Of a stretch of 64,000 bases of DNA, positions 55,399 through 64,000 are shown one piece after another; positions within the stretch are counted from its first letter, which is position 1, and each line of letters begins with the position of its first letter. The translations under genes were made by a program, and so were the position numbers. The stretch comes from Pachyseris speciosa (Eukaryota; Cnidaria; Anthozoa; Scleractinia; Pachyseridae): assembly GCA_016490735.1 (NCBI GenBank), contig JAEMWC010000021.1:1327501-1391500 (forward strand), in the 5' to 3' direction. Under the pieces are notes generated by a model. That model was not told the origin of the DNA. It worked only from the letters and a program-made list of their open reading frames with translations, and did not search any database.

Positions 55399-56042
55399 GT
55401 GCGCGCTAACAGTTTTAATAGTTTGAATGATAAAGAAAAAAAAATAACACTTTTGTCGTTTTGTTTGTTTGTTTTGTTTTGTTGTTCTCGTTGTTGTTGT
55501 TGTTGTTGTTTTTTTTTTTGAGTATTCAAGATCGTGTCACGAAATCCACGGTCTTGAAGGATAGACAACTGTGATAGCGGGTAGAGTTGTGATTTGTCGG
55601 TACTTCGGTTCTCTAGCGAATAACTTGAAAGTTATAATCCACAGAAATACCAACTCACGGTCCACTGATGCGACAAAATTGGTCGTTTGTTGTAGACTAA
55701 CTTTTCTTTGTCTTTCTTTTACAATGTGTCTGAAAATAAATATTTTTATTTCTTTTTTAAAGCTGATTCTGTGCATCTAAAAACATATTTTCTCTTTCAT
55801 TTAGTTTATAGCTTGCTTGTGTGTACCTCGAAAGCATAACCTCCCCAACCCACCCCTCCCCTGGCCTTCTCACGCGAAAGGTACTGTAGCAGTGCTCATC
55901 AGTGCTATTTGTAATAAGAATTAACCCCAGACATTACTTTCTTATGATTAGTGGGCCCTATAGGCTCACAACCTAAGAATTTCTTATTTTATACTTAGAT
56001 CTGAAGAAAACTTTTCCATATAAGATTTTAACTCCATTGGAG
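55399..56042. other. Gap where middle dehydratase exons are expected
   Basis: The family has about 100 residues between LG..LPG and the PL.A..KP.G segment, including the conserved GGSTN motif. I find nothing resembling it in this 640-bp stretch, which holds (GTT)n and T-rich DNA. Those exons appear deleted or unrecognisably decayed. Confidence 0.55.
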
Positions 56043-56579
56043 GAAAGGTTCCACTCATAGCGAACGTCAAACCACATGGAAAGGTATGACGATCACTCAG
56101 TTGGATAATGCTTATACTGTCATCACGGATTGAATAGAAAGAAGTGAAACATTTAATCAGGGGGGGACTACCTCACAAAGAAAGGGGGAGGGGTAAAAAG
56201 TGTTAAGACTTCTGAATTTAAGAGAGGGTTGTTAGTTGTAGAAACTAAAACGGTTTGCTATCAAACTGAAGTGCTCTTGCGTGGGGTGCAGACTGACTGT
56301 TGATGTTTATAAACTCCAGCTACTCAGGTAGTTTTTCCTTCCTCCACAAACATTTAGGTTCTATTTGCACATGAAAACAATCCTGGCCGATTGCGCCTTC
56401 TTATCTAAGTATCGTAAATTAAATTTGTTGTTGTTATGATGCAAAAGGAATATTTTTGCAATGACAAATAGCATCTGTGCTTTTCTGTTATTGCGCCCTA
56501 CCACTTTATATATTCAGTTCTTCCATATTTCTTTCTTTAGTATCAAATGGCATATTTGGACAAGATTGGAGGACTCCCA
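56043..56579 (+). pseudogene. Dehydratase blocks 5 and 6
   Basis: Block 5 (56043-56083) encodes KVPLIANVKPHGK, the PLLA.LKPSGKY-like segment. Block 6 (56541-56579) encodes YQMAYLDKIGGLP with donor GTAAGT directly after CCA, equivalent to ...DL...GG.P. Both look open. Confidence 0.8.
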
Positions 56580-57530
56580 GTAAGTACATTCTACCACCTT
56601 CTGTCAAATCACCATTTATCTAAATCATAATCTTAGTTAAAGACCGGCCATTATGTGCACCTCAAGCAACCCCCCTAAGTTCTTCAATGAAAAGTGCCAC
56701 GTTGGTGAGATCGAAGGGTCCAAGGTCGTAGCTAGAAATTTTTGTCTGGGGGTGGGGGGGACAATGAAACAAGTGCCGGAGGCCAAAGTGATTACGGGGC
56801 TCTGGGGGAATGTTCTCAGAACATTTGAAATCTAGAGACTCGGAAATGCTACTTTCATCTGCTTTCATAGTTATTTCGTCAAACGTACATGTTAATTAGT
56901 CCAAGTTTAAAATGATAGGTATTTTTATGGCTTAAGGTTTTGTAAGCTATTGATATATCGCTCAATTTAAAGAATAGTCATGACAGGCCTACACAGCCGA
57001 CTACCCTCGTGGTTTGCGGTAGCTTGTTCTAGGCTCTCAAATATTTGGGATGAACGAAACAACGAGCAAAGAACGAGGGAAGAAAATTGAGTATCTTAAA
57101 GGGTTGGCGGTTGCGACGCTCTTTTAGCCTATATTCAAATTTTCGCTTTGACGAGCAGATCTTTGAAAGATTTACTACACTTTTATGGTATAATCGGAGG
57201 ATTCGTGTGGATAGTTTTCGGCAACGGCTGCTTTTGTATTAAATCCCAGTTTTTTTCTTAATGCTTGTTTAAGGTCACGCACTGATGTATGGTATGTAGT
57301 GACAAACATGACAATATTTTCTTGTGAGGTTTTTTTTGCCTTTTTGGAGTGCCGACTCTCTATTGGCGAAGTTCACTTCTATTATTGATCTCTCTGTACA
57401 AATTGTTTGGATAGCCACGTGCTCGATGGCGCGATTTGAAGTTAGAGAGGCACTAGTCAAATACTGTTTATGAAGAGTCTGTTCTAAGACGTCTCATTGC
57501 TTCACCTTTGATAAAACGACGACACCCTAG

Positions 57531-57650
57531 ATTGTGTTGAAGGAACTATTTGATGATGGCTTTCTTCACGGAGACCAACTAACAGCGGATGGCAAAACTG
57601 TGGCCGAAAATCTCCATCACGTATCAAGACTCTCCGCTTTAGGAGAACAG
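57531..57650 (+). pseudogene. Dehydratase block 7 (FLHGDQLTADGKTVAENL)
   Basis: 40 intact codons beginning IVLKELFDDGFLHGDQLTAD, then GKTVAENLHHVSRLSALGEQ, between CACCCTAG and GTTGGT. LL.GD.LTVTGKT.AENL is a hallmark of dihydroxy-acid dehydratases. Confidence 0.92.
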
Positions 57651-57854
57651 GTTGGTTTTCATGCTCCGTCACAGTTTGAATCGCATAAAAAAAAATACAA
57701 TGTTCTCTCGTTGTTTCGAACTTTGCTTTAGAGACTTTTGATGGGAACTACTCAAATAGAACCCCGATATGTCAGTGGATATTGAGAGGGGTGGGGGAGA
57801 CTAAGGGAGGGGCGGGAAGTGAACTCGAGGCGAAATCTGGGACAAAGATGGTGA

Positions 57855-57899
57855 GCTGGATATTTTTTTTTTGGGGGGGGGGAGGGGGTTGGGGGTTTG
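57855..57899 (+). repeat. T-run / G-run tract with G-quadruplex potential
   Basis: A run of T is followed by 12 G, then AGGGGGTTGGGGGTTTGG. Four G-runs of three or more in about 35 bp meet the simple G4 pattern. It lies between dehydratase blocks 7 and 8. Confidence 0.6.
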
Positions 57900-58487
57900 G
57901 AAGCAATTTAACGCAGTGAAACTAATGTGCAATGAAGAATTTAGCTAGGCGGAAACAAACCGGGGAGGTGGAGCTGGGAAGCAGGAGTTAAAAGTTCAAG
58001 ACGTGGGAAATGCAAACCCCTCGCCCCTACCTTCTCTGAATTGTTTCTTGATTAGAAATAAAAACAGAAGGAAAGAAAACAAGCAAACAAACAAGGATGT
58101 GTTTCTCGGAGTGTTCAATTAATTTGGCCAAACATTTTCCGCAAAGCGCCTTTATTGAACTAGCATTTGTGGTACTCGTTAAGAAATCTTTGGTCTCATT
58201 ATTTTATGTAAGGACAGGTTGTGGACTGGCCTGGGCTTTGTATCTAGCCTGAAGAAACCAAGCTTGACCAATATTTTCTTTCTAAGAAACTCACGCTAGT
58301 TGCGTTAAGAATATAAGTTGTATGCTAAAAATATATTCCCCTAGCCTGTGTACTTTGAAATGTGGGGAAGGGCAATCTGTGTTCTCTCCTTACTCGCTCC
58401 ATTTCTACTCCCTAATAACACAGGTAACACTGCCCCTTTAACATGGTGATTGTACATGTAATATCATGTGGTTCTGTCTCTCTGTAG

Positions 58488-58550
58488 GATGTAGTATTTC
58501 CACTCTCATCTCCACTGGCTCCTCCTGGTAGACATATCGTGATATGAAAG
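58488..58550 (+). pseudogene. Dehydratase block 8 with in-frame stop
   Basis: Encodes DVVFPLSSPLAPPGRHIVI, then TGA at 58545-58547. A one-base deletion relative to the expected phase explains both the stop and the wrong exit phase: the frame ATG AAA G would join the next block, G|GG AAC. P...P..P.GH/RH is the conserved segment. Confidence 0.85.
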
Positions 58551-59009
58551 GTAATTAATGTTTAGGTAGATATACAGATTACCAAAGTTACGTAATAGCA
58601 TTTAAGGCAACATAACGTTTTAAGGAACATCCCAATACTTTGTAAACGGCAAAACATGTTCCCAAGGATTTTATAGGGCTTCCTTGATCTTTAATTGATG
58701 ACTGACTGACTGACTGGTTTGCCGATTGGTCGTCGGGAAGTGTTTGACATCTTGGTGGTGGACAGATTTCGTCCTACCTTGCTCGATTATCTCCAGTAAT
58801 GATTTTGGCTTGCTTTCAATTTTTGTTTTCTGTTTTACTAAATCCATTTGGAAGCACTTGTTATCAAACACAGACTTCATCTAAAAAAAAATGCTTGCTA
58901 TACAGTGATGGGATCACTATTAAGCTCTCTTGCATACCGATATACAGATAAATACATCTTAAAATTGTCAAATGTTTGATAATGGAAGAAATGCGATGGC
59001 ATGACTTAA

Positions 59010-59166
59010 GCCTGGCCCCAGTTGTTCAACAAGTGGATAGCTCAAGCCAGTAGATAAATAGCTACCCAGTGGATAAAATGAACTGCAACTAATAGAAATT
59101 TATCCCCTAGATACTGACTTATCCACTGGATAAAGTTGCTTGCTCTTTGAACAACTAGGGCCTGGT
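59010..59166. mobile_element. MITE with CCTGGCCCCAGTTGTTCAA ends at TTAA
   Basis: CCTGGCCCCAGTTGTTCAA and the reverse complement of TTGAACAACTAGGGCCTGG match at 17 of 19 positions. TTAA occurs directly outside or one base away on both sides. TTATCCACTGGATAA words fill the interior. A TTAA target suggests piggyBac or Kolobok-type elements. Confidence 0.7.
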
Positions 59167-59339
59167 TAATGAATGGGATGCATTTTTCTGTCTGTTGACA
59201 TAGGCATACAGGCAAAACAGTTTAATATCTACTGGTTTATCCACTGTTTCTCTACTATTCAACTCCTGGTGATGATGGAACTATCGAAGCCTCTTAAGTC
59301 TATTTGATATTTCATTTATGATGTCTTTACTTTTGAAAG

Positions 59340-59712
59340 GGGAACTTATCTCCGGAAAGCGCAGTTCAGTTAAGTGGGAAGGACATTGGACCATTCCGCG
59401 GGCCGCTGAGTTGATAGCCGATCGACGATATCTAAATATATCTTGTAGCTGATGTCTTAAATGTCGAACCTTTTTGTTTATTTCTTATATTTGAGTTTGT
59501 TGATTTCATTTCCAAGAAAGACCACAAAACGATTTAATGGCCACCATTTGTCATACAATTATCCTGCGAAACTGCGCGATTGGCCAGGATGGTTATGAAG
59601 CACATAGATAACAAAGTGCAGTTTATTTATTTATCTGTTTGTTTGTTTATTTTTGCTTGATATCTAACTCTTGCAGGCCGTTGTCTTCGATGGAGAGGAC
59701 CAAGCATACCAG
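59340..59712 (+). pseudogene. Dehydratase blocks 9 and 10 with destroyed splice donor
   Basis: Block 9 (59340-59405) encodes GNLSPESAVQLSGKDIGPFR then GP. Directly after it the sequence is CTGAGT where GTGAGT would be a perfect donor. Read-through gives LS and a TGA. Block 10 (59677-59712) encodes AVVFDGEDQAYQ, which completes the expected GPA.VFD.E..A, so the intron boundary is right and the donor base is mutated. Confidence 0.85.
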
Positions 59713-59771
59713 GTAATCATGACCTGGCTTGGTCATTGCATGTGACGTCGCTTCAAAGGCCAACATGGCTG

Positions 59772-59838
59772 GATGATTTCGTCAACAGATCAAAGCTGGT
59801 GATGTGTTGGTTATAAGATATGTAGGACCTCGAGGAAG
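59772..59838 (+). pseudogene. Dehydratase block 11 (AGDVLVIRYVGPRG), frameshifted
   Basis: ATCAAAGCTGGTGATG onward encodes IKAGDVLVIRYVGPRG with donor GTGGGT. Upstream, DDFVN sits in another frame; one missing base at GTCAACAG would join them as DDFVN.IKAGD. The acceptor is unclear. Confidence 0.75.
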
Positions 59839-60283
59839 GTGGGTGAATCAAACTACTGCCCTGCTTTTAACTGTTTTTCAGTGCTATCAATTTTCAATTT
59901 ATAACGTCAGGTCACATTGTAGTCTAGTCACAGGGAACCCACTCTGCCCAAGCTCAATGACCTTTTTTGAAGTATGAATTAACTAGATATATTGCTACTT
60001 TCACCAGCACTGCTCACCTAAACTTATCTTATAGGGAAGGGGGTTCTTTTAGGAATGTGGCGGCGGCTTATTTTACAAAACTTACTTGCTGAAAAGTTTA
60101 ACGTAACAACAAATTTAATCCGGATGGATAGAGTTCCGAGTCTCGTTTAGTCGTTCATTTGTGCTTCGAAAAGCAGGCATTGTCATGTAGCTTACGCTTA
60201 ACCTTCATTCACACGGTTGATATTGTGCATTCCTTGAGCCTCCTTGTCATCTCCAGGACTTTTTCTATCCTTTAAACTCTTAG

Positions 60284-60382
60284 CCCAGGAATGCCAGAAA
60301 TGTTATCTCCCAGCGGCGCCCTGGTTGGCGCAGGGCTGGGGAAGAGAGTCGCACTAGTAACAGACGGCCGGTTCAGCGGAGC
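60284..60382 (+). pseudogene. Dehydratase block 12, 5' half of split exon
   Basis: After CTCTTAG it encodes [20 protein letters not shown], then [13 protein letters not shown], and stops at the LINE insertion after GGAGC. PGMPEM and LVTDGRFSG are conserved C-terminal signatures of the family. The exon continues beyond the LINE at 61891. Confidence 0.92.
60377..60382 (+). repeat. Left target-site duplication CGGAGC of the LINE
   Basis: CGGAGC here is repeated at 61891-61896 directly after the LINE 3' tail. Removing the LINE plus one copy restores TTC AGC GGA GCT TCC CAT GGC (FSGASHG), as expected for the dehydratase. Confidence 0.85.
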
Positions 60383-61890
60383 ATGGACATTGACATGGAG
60401 CATTGGACATTGTTAATAAAATTCAATCGTACATGGACAAGGGTATGTTCTCCTGTGGTGTCTTTATTGATTTACAAAAAGCGTTTGATACTGTTGATCA
60501 CGCTATTCTTTTACAGAAGCTTTCACACTATGGAGTTCGTGGAATAGTGAATGACTGGTTCTCGTCGTACCTGACAAATCGAGTTCAAACGACACAAATA
60601 GGCTCACATGTATCTGAAAAACAAAATACCTTGTGTGGTGTCCCGCAAGGGAGTGTACAAGGGCCCTTGCTCTTTCTCATTTATGTGAATGATATATATA
60701 AAGCATCAAACAAATTGGAATTCTTTTTATTCGCTGATGACACTAACCTTTTGTATGCAAATAAAAATCTGAGATCCCTTGAAACTGTAATGAATGATGA
60801 GTTACTTAAAATTGTCGATTGGCTAACAGCAAATAAACTATCACTTAATGTCAAGAAAACTAACTATATAATTTTTCATCCTTACCAGAAGCGCTTAAAT
60901 TACGACGTCAATATTAAAATTCTTGATAGCCGTGTAAATAAATATTTTAACCTTGAACGTAAGGAATACGCCAAATATCTAGGGGTCATGATTGACAACC
61001 ATCTTTCGTGGAAACATCATATTAACTATGTTGCGCTAAAAATTAGTAGAAACATTGGGATATAAGCTAAACTAAGACATTTTGTTCCTCCCAAAACACT
61101 CTTCGGGATTTACAATTCTTTAATCCTTCCTTACCTTTCTTATGGCCTCGTTGCCTGGGGCCAGGCTGCAAAAACTCACTTAGAGAAACTCCTTAAATTA
61201 CAAAAGAGAGCTGTGCGCCTAATTAACTTCGCACCTTTCCTCTCCCATGTTGTTCCTTACTTTCTCCACTCAAATATTATGCCTGTTACAATGCTTTATT
61301 TTAAGCTTTCTTCGATATTAATGTTCGATGTTTACAATAACATTGCCCCTTATAATATTTCCCATCTCTTTAAATCTACTAAGACAATCCACTCTTACAA
61401 TACTCGCTCCTCCTCTTCTGGAAATTATTACATTAACTACTCTAGACTAAATCAGAAAAATGATTCGTTTTCTACTATGGGAGCCAAAATTTGGAATAGT
61501 ATACCTGAAAATTTACGAAATTCTTCAAAATCACTCTTTAAGGAAAAAGTTCATACAACTCTGTTGAAAATATTTGAAGTTCAGGATAGTTATGCTGACC
61601 TAAACACAATAATTTCCGACTTTAAAAACTATTAGCCTCCGCTTATCTAAATAGCTGCCTCGATTTTCTTATTACAATTACTCTCGTGACTGACCCTCTT
61701 TATTTTAAATATGGTACTTTTTTTCTTTTTTTCTTTTTTCTTTTTTGTTTTTCACCTCAACTATTGTATTTATTCTTAAGCCGTCCTCACACCACCTGCC
61801 TCGATTAGCCTTGCTATTTGCAGGTGGTGTGATACTTGTATATTTAATGAATGAAATAAAGATGTTGTTGTTGTTGAAAGATGTTGTTGT
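60383..61890 (+). mobile_element. 5'-truncated LINE inserted in the dehydratase exon
   Basis: The reverse transcriptase frame 60403-61635 is open apart from one TAA at 61063-61065. Landmarks in order: GVFIDLQKAFDTVDHAIL, YGVRGIVNDWFSSYL, CGVPQGSVQGPLLFLIYVND (motif B/4), FFLFADDTNLL (catalytic FADD, near 60730), NKLSLNVKKTNYIIF, KYLGVMID, then after the stop LFGIYNSLILPYLSYG, LQKRAVRLI, YNTRSSSSG and WNSIPENLR. This is the RT and post-RT region of a CR1/L2-like non-LTR element; ORF1 and the endonuclease are missing. The 3' UTR holds a hairpin (CACCACCTGC..GCAGGTGGTG) and ends ATGAAATAAAGATGTTGTTG with short TTG repeats. Length 1508 bp. Confidence 0.92.
61788..61832 (+). other. 3' UTR stem-loop of the LINE
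   Basis: CACACCACCTGC pairs with GCAGGTGGTGTG across a ~20-nt loop, some 60 bp before the 3' end of the element. Such 3' structures are known to be recognised by the RT of several LINE clades. Its role here is inferred. Confidence 0.6.
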
Positions 61891-62015
61891 CGGAGCTTCC
61901 CATGGCATTATGATTGGTCACGTATCTCCTGAAGCGCAAGTACGTGGTCCAATAGGGCTGATACAAGATGGCGATATGGTTGTTATCAAACACAGCGAAC
62001 GCAACGCTAGAAGTG
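61891..62015 (+). pseudogene. Dehydratase block 12, 3' half of split exon
   Basis: From the right target duplication it encodes [20 protein letters not shown] then [20 protein letters not shown] with donor GTAAGT at 62016. It matches the GG.SHG..IGHV.PEA..GGPI.L...GD.I.I C-terminal segment. The last exon(s) of about 50 residues were not found before the window ends. Confidence 0.92.
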
Positions 62016-62226
62016 GTAAGTATAATTCCTCATTATGTGTGATACGAGTCGAGTCGATTTTCTTATCTTTTCAGTGTCTTTTCTCACTTTTCTGTCTACC
62101 TGAATGAAAATACTTTGATAGTGCAGTCGATAAGAAAAGTTGATTGTTTTCCTTTAAGCGGAATTTTTTTTTTTTTGACCCGTCTTTAACATGAGGCCGT
62201 TTGAAAGGGAAGAAATGTAATGTTAG

Positions 62227-62264
62227 CGGAGCTCCAGCGGCCCGAAGGGCCGCGAAGCGGAGCA
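62227..62264. repeat. GC-rich perfect-stem hairpin
   Basis: GCTCCAGCGGCCC and GGGCCGCGAAGCGGAGC form two stacked stems (GCTCC/GGAGC and GCGGCCC/GGGCCGC) around GAA. It is probably part of a dispersed repeat. No RNA family recognised. Confidence 0.6.
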
Positions 62265-62272
62265 CCATACCT

Positions 62273-62304
<32 letters not shown>

Positions 62305-62334
62305 AAAATGGCTAGCGGTATTGCTCGTGGGCCC

Positions 62335-62363
62335 GCACGACGACGACGACGACGACGACGACG
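62335..62363 (+). repeat. (CGA)n microsatellite
   Basis: Nine to ten consecutive CGA triplets in an otherwise mixed sequence. Confidence 0.95.
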
Positions 62364-63641
62364 GTGAAGTTGCCCAATAACTAATAATATCCTAATAATA
62401 ATCATAATAATCCAACATGGCGGCCATACTCCACCTGGCCCAGCTGACCAGCTAGTTTACAGCGTAAGTCTTTGATACTGGACATCCATCTTATAACCAA
62501 TTGACACCTGTCAAAACAAGGTATCCGCTGACCAGTGTCACGTGACCATATCGCGGGCTCAAGTTGAGACCTCATCGAGGTCAGCTGTTTTTTTTGAAGT
62601 TGACCGCTGACCAGGTACTTGCTTTCGATTTGATCGCAGGCTCAAGCCAGGTGTGGGACACCCAAACCAAATCGAGGCTTAATTTTTCGCGCGCTTTCTG
62701 CGGCTCGTAATTTCACATTCACTTGGTTTCTTCATTTTGAGCAAAACAACTTCATCGTCTTCGATCGAAGTTTGTCTTTAAATTCGCGTAAAAAGCATAA
62801 AAATCAAGAACTTGTCAAAAGATACTCCGGAACGTGACTTTTCAAGTGATGAAGGGAAGAGCGATTTTTCTCAAGAAAAGCTTCAAACTTGGATGGATTA
62901 AGCGGTTGAAAACAGTATAATTCAACGCTTCAAGGGCTTTCACTTTACCGCGGCATCTTGCATCTCACTAAGAAAGGTCACTTAACAGTTCACCTGTGTT
63001 AATGGGAGGAACGAGTAGCTCAAACTCTGTGGAAAAAGCTCTTTCTTTGGACAAACCGTTTGCTATTTTTGCGGATGCTTGTTTTTACCTTACTGAAGCT
63101 TACGTATTTTCAAGTGGTAGAAACCTCTACAACACAACGCAGGACAGTGAGGTAAATTAAATAAATAGAAGCTTAACATTTGGTTTAATCGTTGTTACTT
63201 TTGTTCAATGGATATAAATAACAATCATCTGTACTCGTTTTGGACGCAAAGAAGTAGTTGAATTGTTTGTTTGTTTGTTTTTTGTTACGTTGTTTTCTTT
63301 GCAAGCTAACGAGTGTTTTTACTCGGCTTGGCTGACTGTTTTTCGACCTTGGTTCCTCAACAGCGTTAAGAAACTTTTGCCCTTATCTTAATAACACATA
63401 ATCACAATGAGTCCTCGTAAAATTAAGCATTAAAACTCGAGTAAAAAAAAGCCGATCAAATGCATGTACATGTGCACGTCTCAAAATCTGACATAAAGTT
63501 GTCAAACTTTGAAAAACGTTTTAGAGATCTTCGTCGAAAGCGGCCTGTAAACAACAATATTAAGTTTCGCCGTCTATAAACATGTCGTCTTAATTTGTTT
63601 GAAACGGTAAGAATCAGCGTTTGGATGTTAAAAACACCGAA

Positions 63642-63794
63642 ATGGGTTGACAGGCTGGGCTGGCTTTGATAAATTTTATATTGGACGGGTCTGCGAGAGA
63701 AATGCTGGTGTGGTTTGGCAAGCGCTTTCTTCGTTAACGGGATGACGCTTTGCCACTGAGAATCATTAATTGAAGAAGGTTCTTCGGAAGACAT
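63642..63794 (-). CDS. Possible first coding exon of an unknown minus-strand gene
   Basis: The minus-strand ATG at 63792-63794 has a good start context (ACCATGT). It opens MSSEEPSSINDSQWQSVIPL, then TKKALAKPHQHFSRRPVQY and a Ser/Gln-rich run to THF, followed by a possible donor (G|GTGTTT) at about 63641. Codon composition looks more protein-like than the neighbouring chance ORFs. There is no recognised domain and no second exon, so this is speculative. Confidence 0.2.
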
Positions 63795-64000
63795 GGTAAT
63801 ACCAGTAAAACTATCAAAGCTCTTTAGCGTTTTGTGTCAGCCAAGGAAAGATTTTGTGGGAAATGGCGCTATTATTCAGCTCTGTCGCGTTGCGACTGAT
63901 TGCTGCCTCAGCGATTCCTGTTGACTGCTCTAAACGATCAGGTGTGGACCTCTTTTTTGTCTTTTCTACGGACATTTATGTCAAAATTGCTAAGCAATTT

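Larger units (their letters stand above)
52253..62015 (+). pseudogene. IlvD/Edd dehydratase (dihydroxy-acid dehydratase-like), broken
   Basis: Exon-like blocks reconstruct much of a dihydroxy-acid dehydratase, the Fe-S enzyme that makes 2-keto acids in branched-chain amino acid synthesis. Blocks: 52253-52327, 53988-54071, 54590-54682, 55336-55398, 56043-56083, 56541-56579, 57531-57650, 58488-58550, 59340-59405, 59677-59712, 59772-59838, 60284-60382 with 61891-62015. Landmarks are GCDKTIPG, GGMFTANTMSS, LLHGD-like [49 protein letters not shown] and [13 protein letters not shown]. Lesions: frameshifts in block 3, in-frame TGA in block 8, donor GT changed to CT after block 9, frameshift in block 11, and a LINE in block 12. 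About 100 N-terminal and 100 middle residues were not found. Phosphogluconate or sugar-acid dehydratase are alternatives within the family. Many introns argue for long residence in this genome. Confidence 0.85.

Noticed and set aside
52253..62015. Bacterial contamination as the explanation for the IlvD-like sequence
   Set aside because: The coding blocks are separated by GT-AG introns full of the same MITE families as the rest of the window.
1..64000. CRISPR array, rRNA operon or viral genome segment
   Set aside because: No regular short direct repeats with unique spacers, no rRNA signature and no viral gene set were seen.

Overview
The window is eukaryotic nuclear DNA from an animal, most likely an anthozoan cnidarian of the stony-coral or sea-anemone type. 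This is inferred from AT-rich intergenic DNA, short exons with canonical GT-AG introns, a metazoan nucleostemin gene, and a dense mixture of MITEs, LINEs, DIRS-like, Penelope-like and SINE copies. No species can be named from the sequence alone. There are no operons, CRISPR arrays or rRNA genes, and nearly all long ORFs in the window are chance ORFs or repeat shadows.

Two protein-coding loci can be reconstructed by joining exons on the + strand. The first (12813-41968) is a nucleolar GTPase of the nucleostemin family, GNL3. It has 23 proposed exons whose phases all agree, giving about 566 codons with the circularly permuted motif order G4 (NKID), G1 (GFPNVGKS), G2, G3 (DSPG). It looks functional; the N-terminal exon 2 and the last few C-terminal residues are uncertain. 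The second (52253-62015) is an IlvD/Edd family dehydratase, closest in motifs to dihydroxy-acid dehydratase of branched-chain amino acid synthesis. It is intron-rich but broken by several independent lesions: two frameshifts in one exon, an in-frame stop, a lost splice donor, another frameshift, no recognisable N-terminal or middle exons, and a 1.5-kb 5'-truncated LINE inserted inside a conserved exon with a 6-bp target duplication.

Layout: 1-5.0 kb, a diverged tandem-repeat array; 5.1-5.85 kb, a ~310-bp direct duplication with an expanded (TACC)n; 9.35-11.7 kb, a DIRS-like reverse transcriptase fragment split by a 1.6-kb TIR element that carries its own ORF; 12.7-42.4 kb, GNL3 with introns full of repeats (a pogo-like MITE, a 5.8-kb fold-back transposon cluster, a Penelope-like fragment with inverted flanks, a 228-bp near-perfect palindrome, SINEs, a LINE fragment and a 9-bp-TSD MULE-like MITE); 42.5-52.2 kb, gene-poor DNA with several well-bounded MITEs and a minus-strand LINE remnant; 52.25-62.0 kb, the dehydratase pseudogene and its LINE; 62-64 kb, no firm gene.

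The most notable content is the decaying animal dehydratase locus with its interrupting LINE. Next come the ORF-bearing TIR element nested in the DIRS copy, the Penelope-like fragment with a hammerhead-like motif, and the fold-back elements whose long terminal repeats are themselves nearly palindromic. All exon boundaries were derived by eye from splice consensus, reading phase and family motifs, without transcript or database support.
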